DNA of 64,000 bases from Rhodococcus sp. B50 (GCF_013602415.1 NZ_WPAG02000002.1:2111480-2175479), one strand, 5' to 3'; counted from the stretch's first letter, positions 19,695 to 28,800 are shown. A program made the numbers and translations. Notes: generated by a model not told the origin, from the letters alone.

Positions 19695-20345
19695 TTAATT
19701 GCGTGCGGAGATCGTCTCCAGGTACTCCTGCGCCCGGCCGAGCGACCACACCTCCGCCATCTTCTGCTGCATGTCGAACAGATTCGACGAATGAATCGCC
19801 GGATCACGATCTCCCACAGCCTCTTCCACGACGATCGGAACAAAGCCGTGCTGCATCGCATCCAGTGTCGTCGCGCGTACGCAACCGCTGGTGGACAACC
19901 CGGCGATGAGCACGGTGTCCACTTCGAGCGACGTGAGGTGCGAATTGAGAGTGGTACCGAAGAACGCGCTCGGATACTTCTTCGTCACCAGCATTTCCGC
20001 GCACGTCGGTTCGAGACCCTCGATCAACTCCCCATACGGACTGCCTTCGCAGAACGCGACGAGGGTGCCCGACTTCTTGAAGAACACCCCGGCATCGGCA
20101 CCGTCTGCACGCAGGCGAACCTCGGTGATCACCACCGGGATTCGGGCTTCGCGCGCGGAGGTGAGCAGGGTGCGCATCGCCTCGACGTTCTCTTCCACCC
20201 CCGCGTACAGCGGGCAGTCGGGATCGATGTAGGCGCGGGCGGGGTCGACGACGATCAACGCGGGACGGGTTCCGGGCTGCAGTTCCTGCCCGAAACCGGC
20301 GCGGGCGTAGTCGGCGGCCTGTTCTGCACGATCGGCGATGGTCAT
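19695..20345 (-). CDS. Isochorismatase-like cysteine hydrolase (carbamoyl/ureido amidohydrolase candidate)
   Basis: ATG 20345 overlaps the MFS stop by 4 bp. The 216-residue protein has the Asp-Lys-Cys triad of the isochorismatase-like fold: Asp in LIVVDPARAYID (near 34), Lys in TKKYPSAFFGT (near 122) and Cys in GLSTSGCVRAT (near 157). Relatives hydrolyse N-carbamoylsarcosine, ureidoacrylate (RutB) or nicotinamide. Next to a RutA-like oxygenase it is the best candidate for the RutB step, releasing carbamate from ureidoacrylate or its peracid, though it reads closer to N-carbamoylsarcosine amidase. It is the last gene of the nitrilase-amidase-MFS block. Confidence 0.82.
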   Translation of the reverse strand: MTIADRAEQAADYARAGFGQELQPGTRPALIVVDPARAYIDPDCPLYAGVEENVEAMRTLLTSAREARIPVVITEVRLRADGADAGVFFKKSGTLVAFCEGSPYGELIEGLEPTCAEMLVTKKYPSAFFGTTLNSHLTSLEVDTVLIAGLSTSGCVRATTLDAMQHGFVPIVVEEAVGDRDPAIHSSNLFDMQQKMAEVWSLGRAQEYLETISARN

Positions 20346-21829
20346 GCGGACTCCTTCAGTGGGATGACGGATTCGAGGGTGTGGACGGTCGCTGCCGGAT
20401 TGCGGCGCGGAAAGGCGAGACACACGCCGACACCGAGCAGGGCGACGACGGCGAGCGCGATGCCGACCGCTCGCACGTTGTCGACGAACTGCGCCACCTC
20501 CGCGCTGCCCAGCGTGCCGAGGGTCCCGCCGTAGGCGGCCTGGCGGGCAGCGGCACTGAGGCCGGCAGTGGCGAAGACGAGCGCCAGCGCCGTGCTGAGC
20601 AGGTAGCCGACGTTCTGCAGGGTCGAGCGTAGCCCGTTGGCGATGCCGCGACGGTCCGCGGGAGCCGTGAGCATCAACGCGCTCGTGCTCGGTGTCATGA
20701 ACAGTCCGGTGCCGCAACCGAGTACGAACAGGAAGGGTGCGGTCGCCCCGAGCGAACCGCCGTCCGGCGACAACAGCAGTGCCACTCCGAGCAGACCGAC
20801 GGCGTTGAGTCCCATGCCGGTCGCAGTGAGCGTACGGGGGCTGAAACGCAACATCAGGGAACCTGCCGCTGCCGCCGCGACCACGGTGCCGATCGCGACC
20901 GGCATCACCAGCGCACCCGCGGCGACCGCGGAGATTCCGCTCACCGCCTGCCCGTACAGCGACACCAGCAGAGTCACCGCGTAGGTGGCGATCGCGTTGA
21001 CGAGCACCGCGGCGAGGACGAGCGCGATACCCCGGTTGCGGAACAACGACAGGTCGACGAGCGGATGGGTCCGCCGGATCTGCACCGCGACGAACGCCAC
21101 GGCAAGCACGAAACTCGCTGCGCCGCAGGCCCAAGGCAACCAGGGCGTCGCACCGAACCCCGGAGTGAGGGCCAGAACGACGGCGGCGAGCAGTGCGGTG
21201 GACAGCACCGCACCGGATACATCGAAGGGTTCCCGGGTCACCGCCCTGGAGGGACTACGCGGAATCACCGCAATCGATACGGCGATCGCGAGCAGCCCCA
21301 CCGGCAGCACCACGACGAACAATCCACGCCAGCCGAAGACTGCGGTGGCGGCACCGCCGATCACCGGTCCGACCACCTGCGCGACGGCCGCGACCGTCGC
21401 GTTCCAGCCCAGTGCCCGACCGAGGGTGTGCGGCGGGAAGGTGTCGGTGAGCAGCGCCGTGTTGTTCGTGACGATGGCGGCGGCCCCGGCGCCCTGGAGC
21501 ACTCGGGCCGCCACGAGCCATCCGGCCGACGGCGCCAGCATGCACAGGCCGGTCGCGGCGGTGAAGGTGATCAGTCCCGCGAGGTAGAGCGGTCGTCGCC
21601 CGATGATGTCGGCGAGCCGGCCGAACACCAGGATCAGGGCGGTCGTGACGAGCATGTAGCCGAGCAGGATCCACGTCGACTGGGCGCCGGAGGCATCGAG
21701 TTCGCGTGCGACCGTGGGCAGTGCGACGGTCAGCCCGCTCAGGCTCAGGAACACCGCGACGACCCCGATGCTCGTTGCCGAGAACACTCGCCACGGGTGC
21801 GGATGACGCTGCGGGGCCGGGCTATCCAT
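20342..21829 (-). CDS. MFS transporter, DHA2 (14-helix) type
   Basis: The 495-residue protein has 14 predicted membrane helices, the RLADIIGRRPLYLAG loop between helices 2 and 3 (residues 70-84), and VLQGAGAAAIVTNN (motif C-like) near 106, placing it in the EmrB/QacA drug-proton antiporter group. ATG 21829 leaves 8 bp after the amidase stop; a GTG two codons earlier is an alternative. It lies inside a catabolic block between an amidase and a cysteine hydrolase, so it may move a pathway compound, either as exporter of a toxic intermediate or as importer. The direction cannot be told from sequence. Confidence 0.88.
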   Translation of the reverse strand: MDSPAPQRHPHPWRVFSATSIGVVAVFLSLSGLTVALPTVARELDASGAQSTWILLGYMLVTTALILVFGRLADIIGRRPLYLAGLITFTAATGLCMLAPSAGWLVAARVLQGAGAAAIVTNNTALLTDTFPPHTLGRALGWNATVAAVAQVVGPVIGGAATAVFGWRGLFVVVLPVGLLAIAVSIAVIPRSPSRAVTREPFDVSGAVLSTALLAAVVLALTPGFGATPWLPWACGAASFVLAVAFVAVQIRRTHPLVDLSLFRNRGIALVLAAVLVNAIATYAVTLLVSLYGQAVSGISAVAAGALVMPVAIGTVVAAAAAGSLMLRFSPRTLTATGMGLNAVGLLGVALLLSPDGGSLGATAPFLFVLGCGTGLFMTPSTSALMLTAPADRRGIANGLRSTLQNVGYLLSTALALVFATAGLSAAARQAAYGGTLGTLGSAEVAQFVDNVRAVGIALAVVALLGVGVCLAFPRRNPAATVHTLESVIPLKESA

Positions 21830-21837
21830 CGGCACGG

Positions 21838-23490
21838 CTATCCGTCGGTACGGCGGTCGTGGACGTCGGTGACGGATTGGAGCACCTGCGCCAGGCGCAG
21901 GCACGTGTCGTCCGCCCACGGCCGTCCCACCAACTGGACGCCGACCGGCATCCCGTCGGAGAAGCCCGCGGGTGCCATGACAGCGGGCAGGCCGAGATAG
22001 TCGAACAGGCCGGTGTTGCGGCCGACGATCGATTGCATCGGGTACCGCACCCCGTCGATCTCCATCGTCACGTCCGACAACCGCGCCGCTGTGGCGCCGA
22101 TACCCGGCGTGACGAACACATCGATACCCGCGGTGTCGAAGGCGTGGATCGTCTCCTGCTGGGTGAGCGTGCGCCGGCGCACCGATCTCAGGTAGTCCAC
22201 GGCCGACGGTACGAGTCCGCGCGCGATCCGTACCTGGGTGCCGATGTCGTACAGCGCGAACTTCTCGAGGGCGCCCTCCTGGTTGGAGGCGAGCTCGCAG
22301 GTCATGACGATCGTGACGTCGTCGTGGAGGCGGTGGGCGTCCGAGATGTCGACGGGCACGACCTCGGCGCCGAGGTCGCGGAAGATGCCCACGACGGCCT
22401 CCCAGGCGGCGAGCACGCCGGCGTCGCACAGTTCGGTGAACCAGGTGGTGGGGACGCCGAGGCGCACACCACCCAGGGACGGTGCCGCAGCGGTGCCCGT
22501 GACGGCGAGCGCGCCCCGCACCTGCCGCGCTGTCTCGTCCGGGACAGCGGCAGGGTCGTAGCCGTCGGGTCCGGCGAGCACCTCCAGTACGAGCCGTAGA
22601 TCTGGCGCGGACCGCGCCATGGGACCGATGTGGTCGAGGGTCCACGACAGCGACGCGACGCCGGTGCGCGGCACGAGACCGTAGGTCGGTTTGATGCCGG
22701 TGAGATTGCACAGGGCGCTGGGCACCCGGATGGATCCACCGGTGTCGGTGCCGAGAGCGAGCGGGACGAGTCGCGCGGCGAGGGCGCCGGCCGAACCGGT
22801 CGACGATCCACCGGTCCACCGGTTCCGGTCCCACGGGTTGGTCACGGCACCGTAGCGTGCGTTGTGCGGTGCACCGCAGGCGAACTCGGTGGTGGCGGTA
22901 ATGAGAACGGGGATCGCTCCGGCCGCGCGGAGGCGCGCAACGACGGTCGCGTCGGTCGCCGCGATGCGGTCGCCGGTGGTGCGCGAGCCGGCGGTGACCG
23001 GTGCCCCGGCCACGTCGATGATGTCCTTGACGGCGAAGAAGATGCCCTCGAGCGGGCGCGCGGTGCCGTCGCTCCATCGTCGGTCCGAGTCCGCGGCCGC
23101 GTCGTCGGCGCCGTCGATCACGGCGAGGACAGCTCCTCCGGACAGCACCGGGTCGCTCCATCGGGCCCGCAGCGCGGCGAGGACGTCGGTGGGGGTGGTC
23201 GCGCCGGACCGGTAGGCGGTGAGCAGATCGAGGACGCCGAGTTCGTGCACGGGCGCGTCGGTGCGGACGGCGTGGGCGGGTACTTCGATCGGCGAGGCAG
23301 GGACGGGGCTCGCTGCCAGCAACGCGACGGAATGGGCGGGCTCGCAGACCGGGTAGTCCGGCACCGAGGCCAGGGGTGTGCGTCGCCCCGCCTCGAGCAG
23401 CGGCTCCATGTCGGCGCGGGCCTGTGGGAGCAGGTCGTCGACGGTCGTGACGGACGCGGCAGTGAGGTCGGGATAGTCGGTGGTGGTCAT
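21838..23490 (-). CDS. Amidase-signature hydrolase
   Basis: The 550-residue product has the amidase signature with a Ser-cisSer-Lys triad: Lys in FFAVKDIIDV near residue 153, the Gly/Ser-rich segment GGSSTGSAGALAARL near 225-239 and DTGGSIR near 248. An extra N-terminal segment of about 95 residues precedes the core. Such enzymes hydrolyse amide, carbamoyl or ureido bonds in the cytoplasm. ATG 23490 overlaps the nitrilase-fold gene by 4 bp, so the two hydrolases are made together. In the context of RutA and a RutB-like hydrolase, a role in removing nitrogen from ureido or malonamide-type intermediates is plausible but unproven. Confidence 0.88.
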   Translation of the reverse strand: MTTTDYPDLTAASVTTVDDLLPQARADMEPLLEAGRRTPLASVPDYPVCEPAHSVALLAASPVPASPIEVPAHAVRTDAPVHELGVLDLLTAYRSGATTPTDVLAALRARWSDPVLSGGAVLAVIDGADDAAADSDRRWSDGTARPLEGIFFAVKDIIDVAGAPVTAGSRTTGDRIAATDATVVARLRAAGAIPVLITATTEFACGAPHNARYGAVTNPWDRNRWTGGSSTGSAGALAARLVPLALGTDTGGSIRVPSALCNLTGIKPTYGLVPRTGVASLSWTLDHIGPMARSAPDLRLVLEVLAGPDGYDPAAVPDETARQVRGALAVTGTAAAPSLGGVRLGVPTTWFTELCDAGVLAAWEAVVGIFRDLGAEVVPVDISDAHRLHDDVTIVMTCELASNQEGALEKFALYDIGTQVRIARGLVPSAVDYLRSVRRRTLTQQETIHAFDTAGIDVFVTPGIGATAARLSDVTMEIDGVRYPMQSIVGRNTGLFDYLGLPAVMAPAGFSDGMPVGVQLVGRPWADDTCLRLAQVLQSVTDVHDRRTDG

Positions 23491-24455
23491 CGGAGCACCT
23501 CCGTCGTCGCGGAGGCCGGCCGAGGCAGCGGAGCCGGTCGCACCGTGCCTGCCGTGAGATCGGCCAGCAGGCGCAGTACGTCCGGGCGCCGGTCCCGGGC
23601 CAGCGGGAAGGCGGCCCGTTGCGTGGGGACGGCGTCGAGGTCGAGGATGACGCGCAGCGTTTCCCCCGCACGATGGGCCGGAGCCTGGGCGACGATCACA
23701 CCGTTGGGGGCGATCACGCACGACAGACCGAAGTAGTCGACCGTCACGCTGTTGAGGGTCTCCGGGCCGGCGCGGTTGGCCGCGACGATCCACATCTGCG
23801 ATTCGAGTGCGCGGGTCTGCAGTTCGGCGAGGAAGAGGTCCTCGCGGGTGCCGAGCGACGAGACGATCGCGAGCATCACCTCGGCGCCGAGCGCGCGGGC
23901 GACCGCCCAGTTCTCGGGGAACGTGCGGTCGTAACAGATGACGCAGCCGAAGCGAGTGCCGAAGGCGTCGACGGTGGCGGGCGCCTGCCCGGGCGCGAAG
24001 TGATACTTCTCGTCGATATCGACGTTGCCGACCTTGCTCGCCGGCAGCGACAGCTTCCTGTAGGCGGGCAGTGTTCCACCGTCGGGGGTGCGCCAGCTCA
24101 GGATCTCGCCGGTGGCATCGATCATCACGACGGAGTTGTGGGTGACGTCGTGGGCGGTACGTTCGAAGACTCCGAAGGCGATGGCGCATCCGAGTTCTCG
24201 CGCGAGTGCGCCGAACAGGTCGGTGGCGTCGCCGGGGATCGTCTCGGCCCAGGACGTGCGGTCGACCTCGTGGCTGGTGCAGAAGTAGGGGGTGGTGATC
24301 AGTTCGGGCAGGACCACCAGGTCGGGTGTGGTGCCGTCGCCGTCGGGTGCGGCTGCCGCGCGCACGAGGGCGGCGAGCCCGGCAAGGTTACCGAGGAGGT
24401 CCTCGGTCAGTTCGCCGGCCTGAACGATGGCGATGTCGAGGGTGCGCGAAGTCAA
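23487..24455 (-). CDS. Nitrilase-superfamily carbon-nitrogen hydrolase
   Basis: The start is taken as TTG 24455 because a perfect AGGAGG lies 6 bases before it; a longer frame from an upstream ATG has no such site and crosses the Shine-Dalgarno. The 322-residue protein has the Glu-Lys-Cys triad: Glu in VVLPELITTPYF near 53, Lys in YRKLSLP near 137 and Cys in GCVICYDRTFPE near 171. Relatives include beta-ureidopropionase and N-carbamoyl amino-acid amidohydrolase, which fits a pyrimidine-type pathway. It is 72 bp downstream of the rutA-like gene and is coupled to the amidase by a 4-bp overlap. Confidence 0.87.
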   Translation of the reverse strand: MTSRTLDIAIVQAGELTEDLLGNLAGLAALVRAAAAPDGDGTTPDLVVLPELITTPYFCTSHEVDRTSWAETIPGDATDLFGALARELGCAIAFGVFERTAHDVTHNSVVMIDATGEILSWRTPDGGTLPAYRKLSLPASKVGNVDIDEKYHFAPGQAPATVDAFGTRFGCVICYDRTFPENWAVARALGAEVMLAIVSSLGTREDLFLAELQTRALESQMWIVAANRAGPETLNSVTVDYFGLSCVIAPNGVIVAQAPAHRAGETLRVILDLDAVPTQRAAFPLARDRRPDVLRLLADLTAGTVRPAPLPRPASATTEVLR

Positions 24456-24527
24456 GAGGAACCTCCTGAAAATGGGATGACGGGTGGGAGCGCGGCTCGA
24501 CGCTCGCGCTCCCACCCGTCGTTCGTG

Positions 24528-25613
24528 TCAGGCTGCGGCGGCCTGGATGGTGTTGCGGCTCTTCATCAGAGGCTGGATGCGGGTGCCGAAGTTCTCGATG
24601 CCCTCGACGAAATCATCGAAGGTGAGCATGATGCCCTTGATCCCCTCGAGTTCGGCGACCTCGTCGAGCATCCTCGCCACGGTCTCGTAGGAGCCGACGA
24701 GGGTGCCCATGTTGAAGTTCACGGCGCCCTCGGGCAGCGAGATGGTCTTCGCCGTGGAGGCATCGTCGGCGGTGGCGTCGGCGGCGGACTGGTCGGCCAT
24801 GTATCCGAGAGCAGCGAGGTCGGCGTTGTCGTGGTAGTCCTGCCATTTCGCCTGTGCTGCTTCGTCCGTCTCGTCGGCGATGATCATGAACAGGGTCAGC
24901 GCACCGACGTCCCGGCCGGTCTCACCGGCCGCGTCGACGAGTGTCGCCACGGATTCCGAGATGGCGGTCGGGGTGTTGATCCCGGTGCCCATGATGAAGT
25001 TGAAGTCGGCCATCTCGGATGCGAACTTCATGCCGCTCTTGGACTGTCCGGCCGCGACGATAGGTACTCCGCCGCCGGTGGGGCTCGGTGAGAGCACGCA
25101 CTCGTCCATCGTGTAGTGCTCGCCCTTGAAGTTGCTGACGCCGTCGGCCCACAGTTGCTTCATCACCGTCACGTACTCGGTGGCCTGCGCGTAGCGGTAA
25201 CCGAAGTACTCGTCGCCGGGCCACAGACCCATCTGCGTGTATTCGTTCGGCGCCCAACCGGTCACGATGTTGACGCCGAACCGGCCGGGAGCGATCGAGT
25301 CGATCGTCGACGCCATCCGGGCGACCATCGCCGGCGGCAGAGTGAGGATCGGAGTGGAGGCGAACAGCTTGATCTTCTCGGTGACGGCCGCGAGGCCGGC
25401 CATGAGCGTGAAGGATTCGAGGTTGTGGTCCCAGAACTCGGTCTCGCCCCCGAAGCCCTTGAGCTTGATCATCGAGAGTGCGAAGTCGAGGCCGTGCTTC
25501 TCCGCCTTCTGCACGACCGTCTTGTTGAGTTCGAACGACGGCATGTACTGCGGGGCGCTCTTGGAGATGAGCCAGCCGTTGTTGCCGATGGGGATGAAGA
25601 CGCCGATTTCCAT
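24528..25613 (-). CDS. rutA: RutA-like pyrimidine oxygenase (FMNH2-dependent)
   Basis: ATG 25613 follows AGGAGTGAGTGAC. The 361-residue protein matches RutA closely in stretches recalled from the E. coli enzyme: [11 protein letters not shown] near residue 6, [51 protein letters not shown] and [19 protein letters not shown] near 305. RutA opens uracil or thymine at N3-C4 using O2 and reduced FMN, giving a ureidoacrylate-type peracid. Compared with E. coli the downstream rut genes are replaced here by a nitrilase-fold enzyme, an amidase, an MFS pump and an isochorismatase-type hydrolase, and the regulator is LacI-type rather than RutR. The substrate may be uracil or a relative such as a modified pyrimidine. 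Confidence 0.87.
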   Translation of the reverse strand: MEIGVFIPIGNNGWLISKSAPQYMPSFELNKTVVQKAEKHGLDFALSMIKLKGFGGETEFWDHNLESFTLMAGLAAVTEKIKLFASTPILTLPPAMVARMASTIDSIAPGRFGVNIVTGWAPNEYTQMGLWPGDEYFGYRYAQATEYVTVMKQLWADGVSNFKGEHYTMDECVLSPSPTGGGVPIVAAGQSKSGMKFASEMADFNFIMGTGINTPTAISESVATLVDAAGETGRDVGALTLFMIIADETDEAAQAKWQDYHDNADLAALGYMADQSAADATADDASTAKTISLPEGAVNFNMGTLVGSYETVARMLDEVAELEGIKGIMLTFDDFVEGIENFGTRIQPLMKSRNTIQAAAA

Positions 25614-25678
25614 GTCACTCACTCCTGAGAGGCGGGGAGATTCGAGGAAGCGATCCGGCCGCACTGCCTGGCTCGCTG

Positions 25679-25708
25679 TGACTTCGAATGTATTCAGGAG
25701 TTGTTGCC
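25679..25708. promoter_or_regulatory. Candidate LacI-type operator upstream of rutA
   Basis: The 15-base sequence TGACTTCGAATGTAT, with TGTTGC at fixed distance, is the same motif found before importer 2 at 19638. It is centred on TTCGAA and lies about 65-95 bp upstream of the rutA start, between rutA and the 3' end of the LacI gene. Confidence 0.5.
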
Positions 25709-25724
25709 GGATGCGTGTCGACGA

Positions 25725-25740
25725 GTAACGGGATTGTTAC
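25725..25740. promoter_or_regulatory. Palindrome GTAAC-N6-GTTAC, possible nitrogen-control (GlnR-like) site
   Basis: A 16-bp inverted repeat with 5-bp arms and a 6-bp spacer lies 112-127 bp upstream of rutA. Actinobacterial GlnR boxes have the form GTnAC-n6-GnAAC, which this nearly fits. A nitrogen-scavenging pathway would be a natural GlnR target. The match is short and the call is inference. Confidence 0.3.
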
Positions 25741-25763
25741 CCGCGTTAAGGATCGGCGACGGA

Positions 25764-26795
25764 CTACGCAAAGGGCACCGCACAGGGTGCCGCACTCCCC
25801 CGCGGCACCCATTCGACGTCGAAGTTCCGGTGCACCGGCCGTCCCTCGTCCCCGTCGATACGCGCCAGCAGCAACTCCGCGGCGGCCACCGCCATATCCT
25901 CGAGCGGCTGGCGCACGGTCGTCAGATCGAAGATCGACCAGCTCGACTGCTGCAGGTCGTTGTATCCCACCACCGAGACCTCGCCGGGCACATCGAGATC
26001 GAGCCGCTTGGCGGCGTCGAGTGTGCCGTAGGCGATGTAGTCGGTCGCGCAGAACACCGCCGTGGGACGATCCGGTCCGGTCAGCAGCGTCAGCCCGCCG
26101 GCGAGACCCGTGGCCGCATCGACCGCACCGCGGTGGACACACGTCTCGTCGAGCGGCACACCGCACTCCTCGAGCCGGTCGCGGAAGCCCTTCTCACGCA
26201 ATCGGATGCTGGGGTTGTCCAACGGACCGGAGATCAGAGCGATGCGGGTGTGCCCCATATCGACCAGATGGTCGGCAACGAGCCTGCCACCACCGATGTT
26301 GTCGGAGGTCACCCGATCCACCCGGTGCGCGTACCAGCCGTCGACGTCGCGGTTGAGGATGACGAGGGGAATCTTCCAGTCGATGATCTCCGACACCATC
26401 GGTGAATCCAGTCGCGAAGAGATGAACACGACGCCGTCGACCAGTCCCCCGCGCAACGCGAGGATGTCCTTCTCCAAGGATCCCTCGGTGCGGTCGCTCA
26501 TGAGCAGGACCCGGTAGTCGTTGCGGGCGAAGCAGTCCTGCAGGGTGTTCACCAGCGTCGGATACGACGGGTTGTGCAGGTCGCCGCTGACGATCCCGAT
26601 GGTCGACGACTTCCGCGTGATGAGGCTGCGAGCGGTGACGTGCGGGACGTACCCCATCTCCTTCGCGAGAGCCCGGATGCGCAGGCGGGTCTTCTCCACG
26701 ACGCGCGGGTCGTCGCGAAGGGCGCGCGAGACCGTCGATTGCGACACTCCTGCGCGGCGAGCGACGTCGTAACTGGTGACCGACCTGTTCCCCAT
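25764..26795 (-). CDS. LacI-family transcriptional regulator
   Basis: The 343-residue protein has a canonical LacI head: helix-turn-helix TSYDVARRAGVSQSTVSRAL (residues 7-26), hinge region ending near 60 and the type I periplasmic-like effector domain with TIGIVSGDLHNPSY near 65, VDGVVFISSR near 118 and VSVVGYNDLQQSS near 277. It lies just upstream of rutA in the same direction, 150 bp apart, with two candidate operators between and near. It probably represses the rut-like block and importer 2 until a pathway ligand binds. Ligand pocket residues cannot be assigned to a compound from sequence. Confidence 0.92.
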   Translation of the reverse strand: MGNRSVTSYDVARRAGVSQSTVSRALRDDPRVVEKTRLRIRALAKEMGYVPHVTARSLITRKSSTIGIVSGDLHNPSYPTLVNTLQDCFARNDYRVLLMSDRTEGSLEKDILALRGGLVDGVVFISSRLDSPMVSEIIDWKIPLVILNRDVDGWYAHRVDRVTSDNIGGGRLVADHLVDMGHTRIALISGPLDNPSIRLREKGFRDRLEECGVPLDETCVHRGAVDAATGLAGGLTLLTGPDRPTAVFCATDYIAYGTLDAAKRLDLDVPGEVSVVGYNDLQQSSWSIFDLTTVRQPLEDMAVAAAELLLARIDGDEGRPVHRNFDVEWVPRGSAAPCAVPFA

Positions 26796-26896
26796 TCCCG
26801 GATTGTAGGGACACGACGGCGCGGCGAGCAGAGTTCACCTGGAGAACACAGGATCGAACCCTCCGGCCTCTCCCGCGCATTCGCTACCGATTTTGC

Positions 26897-26945
26897 TATC
26901 CGCTACAGCAATTTCCGTAGCGGATGACCATTCTTGTAGCGGATG
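26897..26945. repeat. Triple GTAGCGGAT repeat with hairpin after the siderophore operon
   Basis: ATCCGCTAC and GTAGCGGAT pair as perfect 9-bp arms around a 10-base spacer, and a third GTAGCGGAT follows as a direct copy about 10 bp on. It lies directly beyond the stop of the siderophore ATPase gene (26951) and upstream of the LacI gene. On the minus strand the hairpin is followed by AGCAAAATC, so it may be a terminator; the third copy suggests an additional protein-binding role. Confidence 0.5.
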
Positions 26946-26950
26946 GACAG

Positions 26951-27751
26951 TCACATGACGTGGTGCCGGCCCACGGGCAGCACGAGCGGTTTGCCGGAGA
27001 CCGGGTCGGAGATCACGCGACTGTCCAGACCGAAGACCGCCCTCACCGTCTCACCGGTGAGCACCTCCGAGGGATCCCCCGACGCGTAGATGCTGCCGCC
27101 GGCCATCGCGACGAGATGGTCGGCGTACCGCGCGGCGAGGTTGAGGTCGTGCAGGACCATCACGATCGTCGTGCCGCGATCGCGGTTGAGATCGGTGAGC
27201 AGATCGAGGACCTCCACCTGGTGGCTGACGTCGAGGAAGGTGGTGGGTTCGTCGAGCAGCAGCAGGTCGGTCTGCTGCGCGAGCACCATCGCGATCCACA
27301 CGCGTTGTCGCTGCCCGCCCGACAACTCGTCCACGGAACGCTCGGCGAGTTCGGTGGTGTGGGTGGCGGCGAGCGCGTCGGCGACCGCCGCGTCGTCCTC
27401 CCGACTCCAGCGCGAAAGCACCCGCTGGTGCGGATGCCGGCCGCGGCCCACGAGGTCGGCGACGACGATGCCCTCCGGCGCGATCGGAGACTGCGGCAGC
27501 AAACCCAGGGTGCGGGCGAGTTTCTTGGCGGGCAACCGGTGGACGTCCTTGCCGTCGAGCAACACGTGTCCGCCCCGCGGCGACAGCAAACGCGACATCG
27601 ACCGCAGCAGCGTCGATTTCCCGCACGCGTTGGCGCCCACGATGCACGTGATCCGGCCCGGCGGCACCGTCAGGTCGAGATTCTCGACGACGGTGCGGTT
27701 GCCGTAACCGAGTTCGAGGTTCTCGGCGATCAGGGTGTGCGTTGCGGTCAC
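26951..27751 (-). CDS. Iron-siderophore ABC importer, ATPase
   Basis: The 266-residue protein is a FecE/FepC-type ATPase: Walker A GANACGKST (near 39-47), Q-loop LLPQSPIAPEG near 85, signature LSGGQRQRVWIAMVLAQ near 144, Walker B LLLLDEPTTFLD and switch histidine in VMVLHDLN. The LSGGQRQRVW form followed by DEPTTFLDVSHQ is typical of the iron-chelate subfamily. It overlaps the permease gene by 4 bp and completes the operon of binding protein, two permeases and ATPase controlled by the upstream IdeR box. Confidence 0.93.
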   Translation of the reverse strand: MTATHTLIAENLELGYGNRTVVENLDLTVPPGRITCIVGANACGKSTLLRSMSRLLSPRGGHVLLDGKDVHRLPAKKLARTLGLLPQSPIAPEGIVVADLVGRGRHPHQRVLSRWSREDDAAVADALAATHTTELAERSVDELSGGQRQRVWIAMVLAQQTDLLLLDEPTTFLDVSHQVEVLDLLTDLNRDRGTTIVMVLHDLNLAARYADHLVAMAGGSIYASGDPSEVLTGETVRAVFGLDSRVISDPVSGKPLVLPVGRHHVM

Positions 27752-28800
27752 AGCGAGCCTCCCGCGCGGTTGGAACGAATGATGAGGTAGACGAGATAGG
27801 GCGCGCCGAGCGCACCCGTCACCACGCCCACCGGATAGCGCGTGCCGAAGGCGTACTGGCCGACGAAATCCGCGACCAGCACGAGCAGTGCGCCGACGAG
27901 CGCCGCCGGGACGAACAGCGAGGTCCCCCGCCCCACGATGCGGGCGGCGATCGGCCCGGACAGGAAAGCGACGAACGCGATGGGTCCGGCCGCGGCGGTC
28001 GCGAACGCGATGAGTCCGACCGCGGAGACGATCGCGAACAGACGGGTGCGTTCGACCCGCACACCCAGTGCCTGGGCGGCGTCGTCACCGAGCTGGACCA
28101 TCGACAGATTGCGTGTCTGCACGAGCAGAACCGGTCCGAGCACCACCAGCGCGACGACGACGGGCACCGTCGCACCCCACGTTGCACCGTTGAGACTGCC
28201 GGTGAGCCAGCGCATCGTCTCCTGCAGGTCCCACGTCGCCGCGGTGCTCAGCAGATAGGAGGTGACGCTGTCGAGCATCGCGGCGATGCCGATTCCGATG
28301 AGGATCAGGCGCGTGCCCGCCACCCCACCGCGATAGGACAGCCCGTAGATCAGGAGGGCGACGGCCAGACCGGCGACGATCGCGAAGACCGACACTCCGG
28401 TACCACCGAGGCCGAGCACGATGATCGCGAAGGCCGCCGCGGCGCTCGCCCCGGAGCTGATGCCGATGATGTCGGGGCTCGCGAGGGGGTTGCGGAGCAT
28501 CGTCTGGAAGGTGATGCCGCCGAGGCCGAAGCAGATGCCGGCGACCACCGCGAGGACCGCGCGGGGAAGTCTCAGGCGGCCGACGGTGAAGGTCGCCCCG
28601 ACCACGTCCTGTCCGAGGACGACGCGCAGCACATCCGCGGGCGGATAGAAGGTCCGGCCGAACATCAGGCTCGCCACGAAGGCTGCGGCCACGAGGGTCG
28701 CGAGCGCGGCGATGACGAGACGACGACGTCGCCCGCGTCGTACCCGGTTCGCGGCGAGTTCGTCGATGCCGGTGTCGGTGGTCTCGAGTGTGGCGGTCAC
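27748..28800 (-). CDS. Iron-siderophore ABC importer, permease 2 (FecCD family)
   Basis: The start is GTG 28800, whose GTGA overlaps the stop of the other permease. The 350-residue product has an Arg-rich cytoplasmic start, about nine membrane helices and the FecCD landmarks LRLPRAVLAVVAGICFGLGG near residue 70, QTMLRNPLASPDIIGISSGA near 93 and GPIAFVAFLSGPIAARIVG near 285. It pairs with permease 1 to form the channel for the ferric siderophore. Upstream in-frame codons overlap permease 1 and are not coding. Confidence 0.92.
   Translation of the reverse strand: MTATLETTDTGIDELAANRVRRGRRRRLVIAALATLVAAAFVASLMFGRTFYPPADVLRVVLGQDVVGATFTVGRLRLPRAVLAVVAGICFGLGGITFQTMLRNPLASPDIIGISSGASAAAAFAIIVLGLGGTGVSVFAIVAGLAVALLIYGLSYRGGVAGTRLILIGIGIAAMLDSVTSYLLSTAATWDLQETMRWLTGSLNGATWGATVPVVVALVVLGPVLLVQTRNLSMVQLGDDAAQALGVRVERTRLFAIVSAVGLIAFATAAAGPIAFVAFLSGPIAARIVGRGTSLFVPAALVGALLVLVADFVGQYAFGTRYPVGVVTGALGAPYLVYLIIRSNRAGGSL

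Noticed and set aside
20342..23671. Longer in-frame starts for the MFS gene reaching 1109 codons
   Set aside because: The upstream part is Arg/Pro-rich shadow of the amidase gene; the membrane protein begins at 21829.
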